Source: Anisus vortex
Taxonomy: Eukaryota > Mollusca > Gastropoda > Planorbidae
Direction: 5' to 3'
Length of the DNA: 64,000 nt
NCBI GenBank assembly: GCA_949126835.1
Contig: OX421498.1
Location: forward strand, 33,361,299 to 33,425,298
The translations under genes and the position numbers were made by a program. Positions 21,046 through 34,950 of the stretch are shown one piece after another. The notes beneath the pieces were generated by a model. It was not told the origin of the DNA, did no database searches, and worked only from the letters and a program-made list of their open reading frames with translations. Numbering within the stretch: position 1 is the stretch's first letter; every line of letters begins with the position of its first letter.

Positions 21046-22152
21046 TATAATTGTATGAGTGTTCAGTTGTTTGACCTTTCTTAAGTCTATCTGCCAGTCC
21101 ATCGCCACTTTAAAAAAAAAATATCACCGTCTTTAAATATATTGTCCAGATACGAATCTAACTAATCTACGAAGCGTGCAACGATTGCCCAAATATGGGC
21201 TGGGGCGTTGGGGGAGGGGGGGGACGAAAAGGAACTATATGTTTGTATTAATATTCAAAAGTATTACCTTCCTCTTGCACCTGTATTTATTTGCATATAT
21301 TTTAACCTTTTTATTTCTTCCACACCATTCCCATATATTTTAAGGGCACCTTCAACTTTATAACTAGACATGGAGAAAAAAAAAGATAAACAAGACAACA
21401 AGAAAACAAGAGAATTCTTTGGTTCGCAATTTAGCTTAGAATTCTATGTGCATTAATTCGTTGTAGGAACAAAAGTTGATGGAGAAAACTGATGAAAACA
21501 TCGACCCAGAATCCGATATAGTGCTTAATAATTCTTCTACGTAAGGGATCATTATCATTTCACGTGGGCTAGTATGGAAGTAGTGTTCGCCAGTATACAA
21601 GAGGGATTGGGTGGCCGTTAAAACGCCAAGCCTGCTTTTCCTTTTTTTTCACAACCAATCATGTTGTTTGTGGCGTCGGTGAGCCAATGTTGATTCTAAG
21701 TACAATGCAAATCACTCAAGTTACTTGAAAAATTAAAAGTAAAAAAATGGACAGAATTTCATGCACAAATAGGACAACAAAGATAGATTACACACTTCCT
21801 TTAACTAACTAGTAGGCCTAAGTAACTAGTTCTATTTTTGAAAAAAAAAAACTTTTTAAAGAAAACACTTGCAAAAAAATAAATAATATTTTCTAGCATG
21901 TTACATCATTGACAAGTACAGATGTACTTTTTTTTTCTCCGACTTTGTTTAATGTATAAATTTCTACACGAGTGACGTAAAAAAACAAACAAGGAATGTA
22001 ACTCTTTTCTTATGTTTTTCTCATGCAACCTGTACATTATACAATGATCTGTCGATGCTGACAAAGCGAGGCAGACGTCATGCAATACCTTGCTATATTG
22101 CAATACTGATTAGACTCATCCCGCCTTCCATTTTTTCGATTATTCTATCCCA
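21046..22152. other. non-genic stretch
   Basis: No gene or element recognised. A-runs near 21110 and 21841; a G-run near 21210. Confidence 0.45.
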
Positions 22153-22226
22153 TTATCTTATCCCTTATGTATTACAGACGCTCCTTCTATAAAGAAGATT
22201 ATTACGTACTACGCTCATACTATGTT
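22153..22226 (-). mobile_element. LINE 3' tail fragment, minus strand
   Basis: Minus strand: 'agcgtagtacgtaataatct', then 'agaaggagcgtctgtaat' and 'ataagggataagat'. Only the last 70 or so bases of the family remain. Confidence 0.72.
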
Positions 22227-22550
22227 CGTTACTTATTAAACTCACACTTTAATATTTGATTAATTGAGATCGACTTGGTTCCAATGGTTCTATAAACATC
22301 TATTTGTAAACCTGGCTACTGTGCTGTCATATTCTGTTGTTTTTTTTAAAAATGGTCACAGACATTGAAATTTAACATAATTTTGTTGGTTATCTTCTCG
22401 TGTTTTCCACCAAAATTGACATATTATGTAAAGTTTTATTTTTTATAACAAATTAAATTTTTTTTTACTGCAATTATTGTAATTTAAAAAAAAAACAAAA
22501 AAAAAAAAATAGGGCGAGAGATACGGGCGATTTGGGGGGGGGGGGGGGGG

Positions 22551-22813
22551 GGCACGGTGGTCGAGCGGCAGCGCGTTCGGCTGGCGTACCGAAGGTCCTG
22601 GGTTCGAATCCCGGTGTTCTCGGGTCTGGAGGATGGTGTTCCTGAATTTACCCAGCCCTGACGGGTACCTGACATTAGTTGGGGTAAAGTAAAGGCGGCT
22701 GGGCATTGTGCTGGCCACACATACCCTTAGTATGCCGTGGCCACAGAAGTTGGTGAGCTCTTGCTTCACCGGCCCCATGGATCAATCTGGTCCTAGGGAG
22801 ATACTTTACTTTT
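22551..22813 (+). mobile_element. SINE-1, full-length reference copy
   Basis: Begins GGCACGGTGGTCGAGCGGCA, with an A-box (TGGTCGAGCGG) and a canonical B-box (GGTTCGAATCC). A body follows ('ttacccagccctgacgggta', 'ttggggtaaagtaaaggcgg'), then the 3' part ('ccatggatcaatctggtcc') and a TACTTTACTTTT tail. It is preceded by a G-run. I used this copy to recognise the others. The head is tRNA-derived, of Leu/Ser-like appearance. The pol III promoter is internal, so it could be transcribed. Confidence 0.9.
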
Positions 22814-23280
22814 GTTTTTAACGGGGCGATTGCTTCAACCCGCCCTCATTAATCTTTTTACAAAGACACAAGCGAACAAAATAATTGAAACAAAGAGAAA
22901 TAATAATAATATTTCAAACGGTTAAAAAAGTGAAAAAGGTGAAAAAGGTGCTTCCCAGTTCATAGTACCCGGAATCGGGCGATGAAGAATTTGGGGAAAG
23001 CTTAGAAGGGTGCGGTTTGGATAACCAGGATATTGAAAACAGTGAAAACCCAAACTTTAAATCATTTGATTATCAAATGAATTTTTTTTTTTTCAATGGC
23101 GTAAGGCATGATGGTAATTCTATTAGTTTGTATAGTGTGACTTTAATTTCTAGTGTTTATTTCTATTGGATATTACAAAAAAAGTACCCCAGCAATACGA
23201 ATAGTGATGTTTTTTTTTAAACGTAAGTATTTGTTACGTAAGCATTTGATAACTTGATTTGAAATTTGATATGAAATTGA
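22814..23280. other. AT-rich non-genic stretch
   Basis: No recognised gene; small 'gtgaaaaag' repeat near 22932. Confidence 0.4.
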
Positions 23281-23425
23281 TAACTTAACATCATTTAAAA
23301 CTCTAATAAAAAAATGCAAGTCTAGACTCGGACCACGAATGAGCGTAGGACGCAACTCGGACTACGAATGAGCGTAGGACGCAATAATCGTCTTCATAGA
23401 AGGATATAGTCCTTAATCTAAGAAG
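23281..23425 (+). mobile_element. LINE 3' end with internal 34-bp duplication
   Basis: 'aacatcatttaaaactcta', 'aaaatgcaagtctag' (stop), then 'actcggaccacgaatgagcg…ggacgca' occurs twice in tandem before the usual '…ataatcgtcttcatagaagg'. The terminal ATAAGATAA is lost. Confidence 0.72.
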
Positions 23426-24236
23426 ATAGGAAGATTCGTTCTACGATGTATAAATTTGATATGTAAAGTTATTGCTACGGAGCAAGTAAATAATATAAGG
23501 GTAGTGACTCAAGTAAGAATTAAAAACTCGAAATAAAACCCATTTTTGAATATAAAATAAAAGAGAAACCTAGAGTCTTACTAAATATATCGGAAGTACA
23601 TAGTCACATGACTGTCCATGCTGTCTTCAGTCTCACCTGATATCTTGTAAGGAACGCACGTATAATTATATATAGACTGAGACCATTATTAAAAATGTAT
23701 ATTATATCGCTACTATAATCTATATTTGTTTTCATGGATGTGAAGTGAACAGTTAATAATATTAATAAATTACATATGCTGCAACAAGGCGTTCTTTTAT
23801 TTGATTTACAAGTTCAAATATATAAAGTGGAAAGGGGGCTCACAAGTGAAATAGTGTTTGGCCTCACAACATCTAAGTGCGGCCCTACAGTGTTCATATA
23901 TGTGTACACTGTACACTGTTATTTATAAGTTCAGTATTTCCACTGTCGTTGTACACAATAGCTCACGTTTCATTTCACTTTTTTTTTAATTTTAAAATAT
24001 TATTCTTATTCAATCCGAACGTTTGAAGTGGAATGTATAACTTAACACACACACACACCTCTATCTATCACGTGACATCTAAGGGCCAAGACCTCCATTG
24101 AATACTGCATAATAAAAATATAAGAGCACCATCTTGTGCAGAAAAAAACACACCTTCGAATTGTATTATTTCCCCAAATCAATTTGTGGTGGGGTGGAAC
24201 TGACTTATAGAGTCTTACCGGTAATACAGGAGTTGC
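23426..24236. other. AT-rich non-genic stretch
   Basis: No recognised gene or element. Confidence 0.45.
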
Positions 24237-24580
24237 ATAAACATGTAGTAACTTGACTTCTACAAGAATAAACATGTAGTAACTTGACTTCTACAAGAAT
24301 AAACATGTAGTAACTTGACTTCTACAAGAATAAACATGTAGTAACTTGACTTCTTCAAGAATAAACATGTAGTAACTTGACTTCTACAAGAATAAACATG
24401 TAGTAACTTGACTTCTACAAGAATAAACATGTAGTAACTTGACTTCTACAAGAATAAACATGTAGTAACTTGACTTCTACAAGAATAAACATGTAGTAAC
24501 TTGACTTCTACAAGAATAAACATGTAGTAACTTGACTTCTACAAGAATAAACATGTAGTAACTTGACTTCTACAAGAATT
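24237..24580. repeat. 31-bp minisatellite, about 11 copies
   Basis: Unit reads 'aataaacatgtagtaact' then 'tgacttctacaag'. The copies are nearly identical (one T for A at about 24354), so the array is young. Confidence 0.96.
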
Positions 24581-25084
24581 CGACATATTTTTTTTGTGTT
24601 CAACCGTTTCATATCAAACGTAGATACTTAAAAGCGTTCCTTTGTTTAACATTTCACCTGATTCATTGATTTAAAGAAAATCTGTACAATTTATACAAAG
24701 AAAAAAAAATGAAAACTTTTGAATGGCATGGAATGATTTTAATTATTGTGTGTGAGTGAGAGAGAAAGCGGGCAAGTGCGGAGAGAAGAAAGTGTGAAAC
24801 GATACAAAGTACAGCCGTTAATTTTATAGTTCGCTTAAAACGCTGAAAAGAGCTTTGAAAATCTACTTTGTTTTGCAATCAACTGTTGTTTTGTATTTTG
24901 ATTTAAAAAAATGCTTTTGAATGATTTTACTGGTTCAGGTGACCCATTGCATGCCCAAAGGATTATAGAACAGAAAAAATAATTTTACATTTTCCAATTT
25001 CAGGTGGAAAAAGAAAAAGAAAGTATTTTATATCTCTTTGTCCGTGTGTTTGATTAGATACAATTGATTTTTGTATTTCTAATT
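24581..25084. other. AT-rich non-genic stretch
   Basis: No recognised gene or element. Confidence 0.45.
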
Positions 25085-25318
25085 AATATTTCTGAATAAC
25101 ATTTGACCGGAGCGAGGCTGGAACCGAATAACATTTGACCGGAGTGAAGCTGGAACTGAATAAAATTTGACCGGAGCGACGCTGGAACTGAATAACAATT
25201 GACCTGAGCGAGGATGGAACTGAATAACATTTGACCGGAGCGAGGCTTGAACTGAATAACATTTGACCGGAGCGAGGCTGGAACTGAATAACATTTGACC
25301 GGAGCGAGGCTGGAAACG
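25085..25318. repeat. 32-bp minisatellite, about 7 copies
   Basis: Unit 'aataacatttgaccggagcg' plus 'aggctggaactg', with point variants. The minus-strand open frames (25079-25294, 25083-25364) are read-through of this repeat. Confidence 0.95.
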
Positions 25319-25691
25319 ACTTTAAAAAAAAAATTAAAAAAAAAACAACAACACCATACTCCACAACCTAGTCATAAACAAAAGCCATTAATTTGCCTGC
25401 ATACAGAGCATTAAAGAACCTATAAAATGTTTACAATGCGAATACATTAGTTGGCAATCTGGCTATGTGTTTTAACTGCTGATAATATTTCCCCATACCA
25501 TACACACCTTACACACTAGAATATGAGAGCGTGGGTTGATTGTGTCGGTGAAATTTATAAGTTCACTATTAATGAACAAATTAATGAACAAATATATTTT
25601 TAACTCAACTCTCTATGTATTATATATGAGTGTATTGTTTTAGTCGTGCGTAGATCTGTGTGTGATTCGGTGTTGTTTGTGTTTGGACATG

Positions 25692-25795
25692 ATTTAAAGT
25701 TTACAGACGTTCTTTCTAAATAGAAAATGATTAGACTACGTCCTAGGCCCAAAACTCCTGCAGGGGCGACAGGGATTGGTCAGCGGCTGGGCTAG
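25692..25795 (-). mobile_element. SINE-2, 3' part, minus strand
   Basis: Minus strand: 'gaccaatccctgtcgcccct', 'gcaggagttttgggcctag', 'gacgtagtctaatcatttt' and 'agaaagaacgtctgtaaac', matching the 3' half of the SINE-2 copy at 10663. The tRNA-like head is absent. Confidence 0.62.
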
Positions 25796-25924
25796 ATCTC
25801 ATGACCATAGATGATATTCACAGCGTAGGCCATCTTTGTTGAGATATTCACTCCATACCTGTTATCATCATACAGAAAGTATCACCTGACACCTGCTTGT
25901 GATGATGAATCATGGACTAACCAC

Positions 25925-25928
<4 letters not shown>

Positions 25929-25997
<69 letters not shown>
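25929..25997. repeat. (GA)n microsatellite
   Basis: About 34 perfect GA units. Confidence 0.97.
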
Positions 25998-26001
<4 letters not shown>

Positions 26002-26399
26002 ATAATACAGTGGGCGAAAGAGTTGCAACATTGGAGTTTTCAGGGCCTTAATGACACACTTCGAACTCGGGGTTAATTCATAAACTTTGACTTCCAGAAA
26101 GGCAAGAACAGCTAGATCTAGTCAAGAATGACAGGATGATTCATTCACAAAAAAGGGTTTAAGGATAGTGAGGAATTTCATACCACCTCCATACCACCTA
26201 CCGTAGCATCTGTACCACCCTCCTCTCTTTCCTGACAATTCCACGCCCACGGGGAGAAATGATAGATATGGTGAGAGATAATACCATGACATTTTATTTT
26301 GTGTAACTACGCTTTTTTTTAGAAGTCTAAAATATTTTGGGAGTTCCCCATTAATTAATGATTCTACCATAGACTATAATAGTCTATGATTCTACTTAG
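25998..26399. other. non-genic stretch
   Basis: No recognised gene. A small perfect inverted repeat 'catagactataatagtctatg' sits near 26369-26390. Confidence 0.4.
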
Positions 26400-28479
26400 A
26401 ATTAATAATTCGCGTAATTAAAGAAAAATGAAAATTACATTTAAATTGATTATTTATTTAATAATTAATGTGTCTACTAGCACAAACGCATTTTTATCAA
26501 TAATTAATTAATAAGTAATCAATAAATAATTAAAACTAATTATTAAGCCAAATATTTGTAATAAATCCGTTAATATTTACGACAACTAGGCCTAGGGCCT
26601 ATATATATTTTTCTTTTATGAAAAGAAATATAAGGCCTATTAAATTTCCTATATATGAATACCTGAATTCATACTACAATATATTATTTTTTTATTTAGG
26701 GATTAACTAATATTATCAAGACTAGGCCTATAGCATTTCTATTTATAAATAAATAATAAGCACCATTTTATTTTTGTTTATAAAAAGAATATTATAAGGA
26801 CTATTTTTTAAAATAATTTAATGACAATTAAATTTCGTCTGTTAATAGGCCTACATTCATTATTAGGACTTTTACAGCTGTATTAATGGACAATTTATTA
26901 TTAAAACAAAAACATGTTAAATTAATTCTAATGACAATTCTTTTATTTTCGCCAGTAAAATAATAGCTAGAAAAGTAGTATTAAAGAATAAATTAATTAT
27001 TAGGTCAAATATTCATATACATGTTCAGTACAATAACATTTTTGTTTATGAACTAAATTCATAATTAGGATTTTACATTTGTATTAATGTATTCATTAAT
27101 ATTTCACGATTATTTGATAAATAATTTTCCTTAAATGGATAAAAAAATATTTTTTTAAAACAAATGGAGCATTGCCACATTTAATTATTGATAAATACTA
27201 AGGAGCCTATTGAAAAAAAAATATAACGAACATTTTATTAAGTCTGTTATATTTATTATGAATATAAAATTATAATTAGTATTAATTAAATACCGAAATG
27301 ACTATATTTCTGATACATGAGGCCTAAATTATCATAAGGTCACTAATGTTATAGGCCCCCTATTTCTGATTTTAAAAATTCACTAAATATTGGCGGATGT
27401 TATGTTTGATGTAGCCTATAATTATGAAACATATTTCAATTAATAATGAGAACTAAATTATTTTAAGGCCAACTAAATTCTTGATAAACAATTTAGCCTA
27501 AAGCATTATTAGTCCAGATCTATTTTGTTACAAAATTTTGATATAATTATTAGGCTGATTATATAAGTTGTAAATAAGGAAACTATTATTATATTAGGCA
27601 AAATTTAATTCTAGGAAATTATTATTAGGCTAACTATATTTCTAATGCATAATGAAATGTTTATAAGCCAACAATATTACTAAAAACGTATAAAATTAAT
27701 ACTTATTCCAACAATATTTCTAATGAATTTTCGAGTTATTGTTAGGTCAAATGTAATTCTCAAGTAGGCCTAATATGAAATTAGTATTAGCTTATAACTA
27801 TATTTGTAGTAAATTATAATAATTTTATTATCTCAATATCTTTCTAATAAACTATACAATTATTTTAGGCTAACTATATTTATTGAAAATTATGGCAATA
27901 TGCTTAACTAACTATATTTCCAAAAAAAAAGGTATAAAAATATTATTAGGCTAACTATATTTTTAGACGATTTGTGAAATTATCATCAAGTCAACTATTT
28001 CTAGTTTTTACGAAAAGGTTTTTAATCTAATCATATTTCTAATTAATGTCAGGTTATTGTTCGATCAGATGTGATTCTAAGGCATTATGAAATTTTTATT
28101 AGGCCAACTATATTTCTAGATCGATTATGAAATTATCATTAAGCCAACTATATTTATAGATGGATTATAAAATTATCATTAAGCCAACTATATTTCTTGA
28201 CGAATTATGAAATTACAACTAGGCAACTATATTTCTAGATAAATTATAAAATTAGGCCTACTACTCGACCAACTATATTTCTCGATGAATTATAACATTA
28301 CTATCAGGCAAATTAAATTTCTAATGAATTCTTAACTTATTACTATGCATGCATTATTTCTAGATGACTTATGAAATTATTACTAGGCAGCTATATTTCT
28401 AGATGAATTAAGAAATTTTTACTATAAAGCAAATATATTTCTAGATGAAATATGAAATTACTACTAGGCAACTATATTT
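26400..28479. repeat. decayed left flank of the 39-bp satellite
   Basis: Extremely AT-rich. Degenerate versions of the satellite core ('aactatatttct', 'ttaggctaac', 'gaattatgaaatt') recur throughout and become more regular towards 28.1 kb. From about 28090 the unit is clearly 'aggccaactatatttctaga…attatgaaattatc'. No coding signal. Confidence 0.65.
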
Positions 28480-31400
28480 CTAGATTAATTAAGAAATACT
28501 ACTACTAGGCAACTATATTTCTAGATAAATTATGAAATTACTACTAGGCAACTATATTTCTAGACGAATTAAGAAATTACTACTAGGCAACTATATTTCT
28601 AGACGAATTAAGAAATTACTACTAGGCAACTATATTTCTAGACGAATTAAGAAATTACTACTAGGCAACTATATTTCTAGACAAATTAAGAAATTACTAC
28701 TAGGCAACTATATTTCTAGACGAATTAAGAAATTACAACTAGGCAAATATATTTCTAGATGAATTAAGAAATTACTACTAGGCAACTATATTTCTAGATG
28801 AATTAAGAAATTACTACTAGGCAACTATATTTCTAGACGAATTAAGAAATTACTACTAGGCAACTATATTTCTAAATGAATTAAGAAATTACTACTAGGC
28901 AACTATATTTCTAGATGAATTAAGAAATTACTACTAGGCAACTATATTTCTAGATGAATTAAGAAATTACTACTAGGCAACTATATTTCTAAATGAATTA
29001 AGAAATTACTTCTAGGCAACTATATTTCTAAATGAATTAAGAAATTACTACTAGGCAACTATATTTCTAGATGAATTAAAAAATTACTTCTAGGCAACTA
29101 TATTTCTAGATGAATTAAGAAATTACTACTAGGCAACTATATTTCTAGACGAATTAAGAAATTACTACTAGGCAACTATATTTCTAGATGAATTAAGAAA
29201 TTACTACTAGGCAACTATATTTCTAGATGAATTAAGAAATTACTACTAGGCAACTATATTTCTAGATGAATTAAGAAATTACTACTAGGCAACTATATTT
29301 CTAGATGAATTAAGAAATTACTACTAGGCAACTATATTTCTAGATGAATTAAGAAATTACTACTAGGCAACTATATTTCTAAATGAATTAAGAAATTACT
29401 ACTAGGCAACTATATTTCTAGATGAATTAAGAAATTACTACTAGGCAACTATATTTCTAGATGAATTAAGAAATTACTACTAGGCAACTATATTTCTAGA
29501 TGAATTAAGAAATTACTACTAGGCAACTATATTTCTAGACGAATTAAGAAATTACTACTAGGCAACTATATTTCTAGACGAATTAAGAAATTACTACTAG
29601 GCAACTATATTTCTAGATGAATTAAGAAATTACTACTAGGCAACTATATTTCTAGATGAATTAAGAAATTACTACTAGGCAACTATATTTCTAGACGAAT
29701 TAAGAAATTACTACTAGGCAACTATATTTCTAGATGAATTAAGAAATTACAACTAGGCAACTATATTTCTAGATGAATTAAGAAATTACTTCTAGGCAAC
29801 TATATTTCTAGATGAATTAAGAAATTACTACTAGGCAACTATATTTCTAGACGAATTAAGAAATTACTACTAGGCAACTATATTTCTAGACGAATTAAGA
29901 AATTACTACTAGGCAACTATATTTCTAGATGAATTAAGAAATTACTACTAGGCAACTATATTTCTAAATGAACTTAGAAATTACTACTAGGCAACTATAT
30001 TTCTAGACGAATTAAGAAATTACTACTAGGCAACTATATTTCTAGATGACTTAAGAAATTACTACTAGGCAACTATATTTCTAGACGAATTAAGAAATTA
30101 CTACTGGGCAACTATATTTCTAGATGAATTAAGAAATTACTACTAGGCAACTATATTTCTAGACGAATTAAGAAATTACTACTAGGCAACTATATTTCTA
30201 GATGACTTAAGAAATTACTACTAGGCAACTATATTTCTAGACGAATTAAGAAATTACTACTAGGCAACTATATTTCTAGACGAATTAAGAAATTACTACT
30301 AGGCAACTATATTTCAAGACGAATTAAGAAATTACTACTAGGCAACTATATTTCTAGATGACTTAAGAAATTACTACTAGGCAACTATATTTCTAGACGA
30401 ATCAAGAAATTACTACTAGGCAACTATATTTCTAGACGAATTAAGAAATTACTACTAGGCAACTATATTTCTAGACGAATTAAGAAATTACTACTAGGCA
30501 ACTATATTTCTAGACGAATTAAGAAATTACTACTAGGCAACTATATTTCTAGACGAATTAAGAAATTACTACTGGGCAACTATATTTCTAGATGAATTAA
30601 GAAATTACTACTAGGCAACTATATTTCTAGACGAATTAAGAAATTACTACTAGGCAACTATATTTCTAGATGACTTAAGAAATTACTACTAGGCAACTAT
30701 ATTTCTAGACGAATTAAGAAATTACTACTAGGCAACTATATTTCTAGATGACTTAAGAAATTACTACTAGGCAACTTTATTTCTAGACGAATTAAGAAAT
30801 TACTACTAGGCAACTATATTTCTAGATGACTTAAGAAATTACTACTAGGCAACTATATTTCTAGACGAATTAAGAAATTACTACTAGGCAACTATATTTC
30901 TAGATGAATAAAGAAATTACTACTAGGCAACTATATTTCTAGACGAATTAAGAAATTACTACTAGGCAACTATATTTCTAGACGAATTAAGAAATTACTA
31001 CTAGGCAACTATATTTCAAGACGAATTAAGAAATTACTACTAGGCAACTATATTTCTAGATGACTTAAGAAATTACTACTAGGCAACTATATTTCTAGAT
31101 GAATTAAGAAATTACTACTAGGCAACTATATTTCTAAATGAATTATGAAATTACTACTAGGCAACTATATTTCTAGATGAATTAAGAAATTACTACTAGG
31201 CAACTATATTTCTAGATGAATTAAGAAATTACTACTAGGCAACTATATTTCTAGATGAATTAAGAAATTACTACTAGGCAACTATATTTCTAGATGAATT
31301 AAGAAATTACTACTAGGCAACTATATTTCTAGATGAATTAAGAAATTACTACTAGGCAACTATATTTCTAAATGAATTAAGAAATTACTACTAGGCAACT

Positions 31401-34400
31401 ATATTTCTAGACGAATTAAGAAATTACTACTAGGCAACTATATTTCTAGATGAATTAAGAAATTACTACTAGGCAACTATATTTCTAAATGAATTAAGAA
31501 ATTACTACTAGGCAACTATATTTCTAGATGAATTAAGAAATTACTACTAGGCAACTATATTTCTAAATGAATTAAGAAATTACTACTAGGCAACTATATT
31601 TCTAAATGAATTAAGAAATTACTACTAGGCAACTATATTTCTAGATGAATTAAGAAATTACTACTAGGCAACTATATTTCTAGATGAATTAAGAAATTAC
31701 TTCTAGGCAACTATATTTCTAGATTAATTAAGAAATTACTACTAGGCAACTATATTTCTAGATGAATTAAGAAATTACTACTAGGCAACTATATTTCTAG
31801 ACGAATTAAGAAATTACTACTAGGCAACTATATTTCTAGATGAATTAAGAAATTACTACTAGGCAACTATATTTCTAGATGAATTAAGAAATTACTACTA
31901 GGCAACTATATTTCTAGATGAATTAAGAAATTACTACTAGGCAACTATATTTCTAGATTAATTAAGAAATACTACTACTAGGCAACTATATTTCTAGATG
32001 AATTATGAAATTACTACTAGGCAACTATATTTCTAGATTAATTAAGAAATACTACTACTAGGCAACTATATTTCTAGATGAATTATGAAATTACTACTAG
32101 GCAACTATATTTCTAGATTAATTAAGAAATACTACTACTAGGCAACTATATTTCTAGATGAATTATGAAATTACTACTAGGCAACTATATTTCTAGATGA
32201 ATTAAGAAATTACTACTAGGCAACTATATTTCTAGATGAATTAAGAAATTACTACTAGGCAACTATATTTCTAGATGAATTAAGAAATTACTACTAGGCA
32301 ACTATATTTCTAGATGAATTAAGAAATTACTACTAGGCAACTATATTTCTAGATGAATTAAGAAATTACTACTAGGCAACTATATTTCTAGATGAATTAA
32401 GAAATTACTACTAGGCAACTATATTTCTAGATGAATTAAGAAATTACTACTAGGCAACTATATTTCTAGATTAATTAAGAAATACTACTACTAGGCAACT
32501 ATATTTCTAGATGAATTATGAAATTACTACTAGGCAACTATATTTCTAGATTAATTAAGAAATACTACTACTAGGCAACTATATTTCTAGATGAATTAAG
32601 ATATTACTACTAGGCAACTATATTTCTAGATGAATTATGAAATTACTACTAGGCAACTATATTTCTAGATTAATTAAGAAATACTACTACTAGGCAACTA
32701 TATTTCTAGATGAATTATGAAATTACTACTAGGCAACTATATTTCTAGATCAATTAAGAAATACTACTACTAGGCAACTATATTTCTAGATGAATTAAGA
32801 AATTACTACTAGGCAACTATATTTCTAGATGAATTAAGAAATTACTACTAGGCAACTATATTTCTAGATGAATTATGAAATTACTACTAGGCAACTATAT
32901 TTCTAGATGAATTATGAAATTACTACTAGGCAACTATATTTCTAGATTAATTAAGAAATACTACTACTAGGCAACTATATTTCTAGATGAATTATGAAAT
33001 TACTACTAGGCAACTATATTTCTAGATTAATTAAGAAATACTACTACTAGGCAACTATATTTCTAGATGAATTATGAAATTACTACTAGGCAACTATATT
33101 TCTAGATGAATTAAGAAATTACTACTAGGCAACTATATTTCTAGATGAATTAAGAAATTACTACTAGGCAACTATATTTCTAGATGAATTAAGAAATTAC
33201 TACTAGGCAACTATATTTCTAGATGAATTAAGAAATTACTACTAGGCAACTATATTTCTAGATGAATTAAGATATTACTACTAGGCAACTATATTTCTAG
33301 ATGAATTAAGAAATTACTACTAGGCAACTATATTTCTAGATGAATTAAGAAATTACTACTAGGCAACTATATTTCTAGATGAATTATGAAATTACTACTA
33401 GGCAACTATATTTCTAGATAAATTAAGAAATGACTACTAGGCAACTATATTTCTAGATGAATTAAGAAATTACTACTAGGCAACTATATTTCTAGATGAA
33501 TTAAGAAATTACTACTAGGCAACTATATTTCTAGATGAATTATGATATTACTACTAGGCAACTATATTTCTAGATGAATTAAGAAATTACTACTAGGCAA
33601 CTATATTTCTAGATGAATTAAGAAATTACTACTAGGCAACTATATTTCTAGATGAATTAAGAAATTACTACTAGGCAACTATATTTCTAGATTAATTAAG
33701 AAATACTACTACTAGGCAACTATATTTCTAGATGAATTAAGAAATTACTACTAGGCAACTATATTTCTAGATGAATTAAGAAATTACTACTAGGCAACTA
33801 TATTTCTAGATGAATTAAGAAATTACTACTAGGCAACTATATTTCTAGATGACTTAAGAAATTACTACAAGGCAACTATATTTCTAGATGAATTAAGAAA
33901 TTACTACTAGGCAACTATATTTCTAGATGAATTAAGAAATTACTACTAGGCAACTATATTTCTAGATTAATTAAGAAATACTACTACTAGGCAACTATAT
34001 TTCTAGATGAATTATGAAATTACTACTAGGCAACTATATTTCTAGATTAATTAAGAAATACTACTACTAGGCAACTATATTTCTAGATGAATTATGAAAT
34101 TACTACTAGGCAACTATATTTCTAGATGAATTAAGAAATTACTACTAGGCAACTATATTTCTAGATGAATTAAGAAATTACTACTAGGCAACTATATTTC
34201 TAGATGAATTAAGAAATTACTACTAGGCAACTATATTTCTAGATGAATTAAGAAATTACTACTAGGCAACTATATTTCTAGATGAATTAAGAAATTACTA
34301 CTAGGCAACTATATTTCTAGATGAATTAAGAAATTATTACCAGGCAACTATATTTCTAGATGAATTAAGAAATTACTACTAGGCAACTATATTTCTAGAT

Positions 34401-34950
34401 GAATTAAGAAATTACTACTAGGCAACTATATTTCTAGATGAATTAAGAAATTACTACTAGGCAACTATATTTCTAGATGAATTAAGAAATTACTACTAGG
34501 CAACTATATTTCTAGATGAATTAAGAAATTACTACTAGGCAACTATATTTCTAGATGAATTAAGAAATTACTACTAGGCAACTATATTTCTAGATGAATT
34601 ATGAAATTACTACTAGGCAACTATATTTCTAGATGAATTATGAAATTACTACTAGGCAACTATATTTCTAGATGAATTAAGAAATTACTACTAGGCAACT
34701 ATATTTCTAGATGAATTAAGAAATTACTACTAGGCAACTATATTTCTAGATGAATTAAGAAATTACTACTAGGCAACTATATTTCTAGATGAATTAAGAA
34801 ATTACTTCTAGGCAACTATATTTCTAGATTAATTAAGAAATTACTACTAGGCAACTATATTTCTAGATGAATTAAGAAATTACAACTAGGCAACTATATT
34901 TCTAGATGAATTAAGAAATTACTACTAGGCAACTTTATTTCTAGATTAAT
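28480..34950. repeat. 39-bp satellite array, about 165 copies
   Basis: The consensus unit reads 'ctactaggcaactatattt' then 'ctagatgaattaagaaatta'. Most copies differ at a few positions: gatg/gacg, gaatta/gactta, taag/tatg. Nearly every unit holds a TCTAGA palindrome and an ATTTCT…AGAAAT inverted repeat with a 10-base loop. A 41-bp variant ('agattaattaagaaatactactacta') alternates with a 'gaattatgaaat' 39-mer to give 80-bp dimers in 31.95-34.1 kb. A 78-bp dimer (gacgaatta / gatgactta) occurs near 30.59-30.88 kb. Because 39 is divisible by three, the gacg variants create a short open frame (28532-28762), while the common gatgaa variant contains an in-frame TGA in that frame. The array is therefore not coding. 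Confidence 0.97.

Noticed and set aside
20643..21084. Tyr/Leu/Ile/Ser-rich frames of about 130 codons
   Set aside because: TCTA microsatellite read-through.
22551..22615. Functional tRNA gene at SINE-1 heads
   Set aside because: A/B boxes are present, but they belong to a dispersed SINE family with a constant downstream body. No proper acceptor stem or terminator follows.
28532..28762. Open frame LLLGNYISRRIKK-type repeat
   Set aside because: Runs only through satellite units of the gacg type; the commoner gatgaa type puts a TGA in frame.
28480..34950. CRISPR-like array
   Set aside because: Units are contiguous with no unique spacers and no cas genes, and the DNA is eukaryotic in character.
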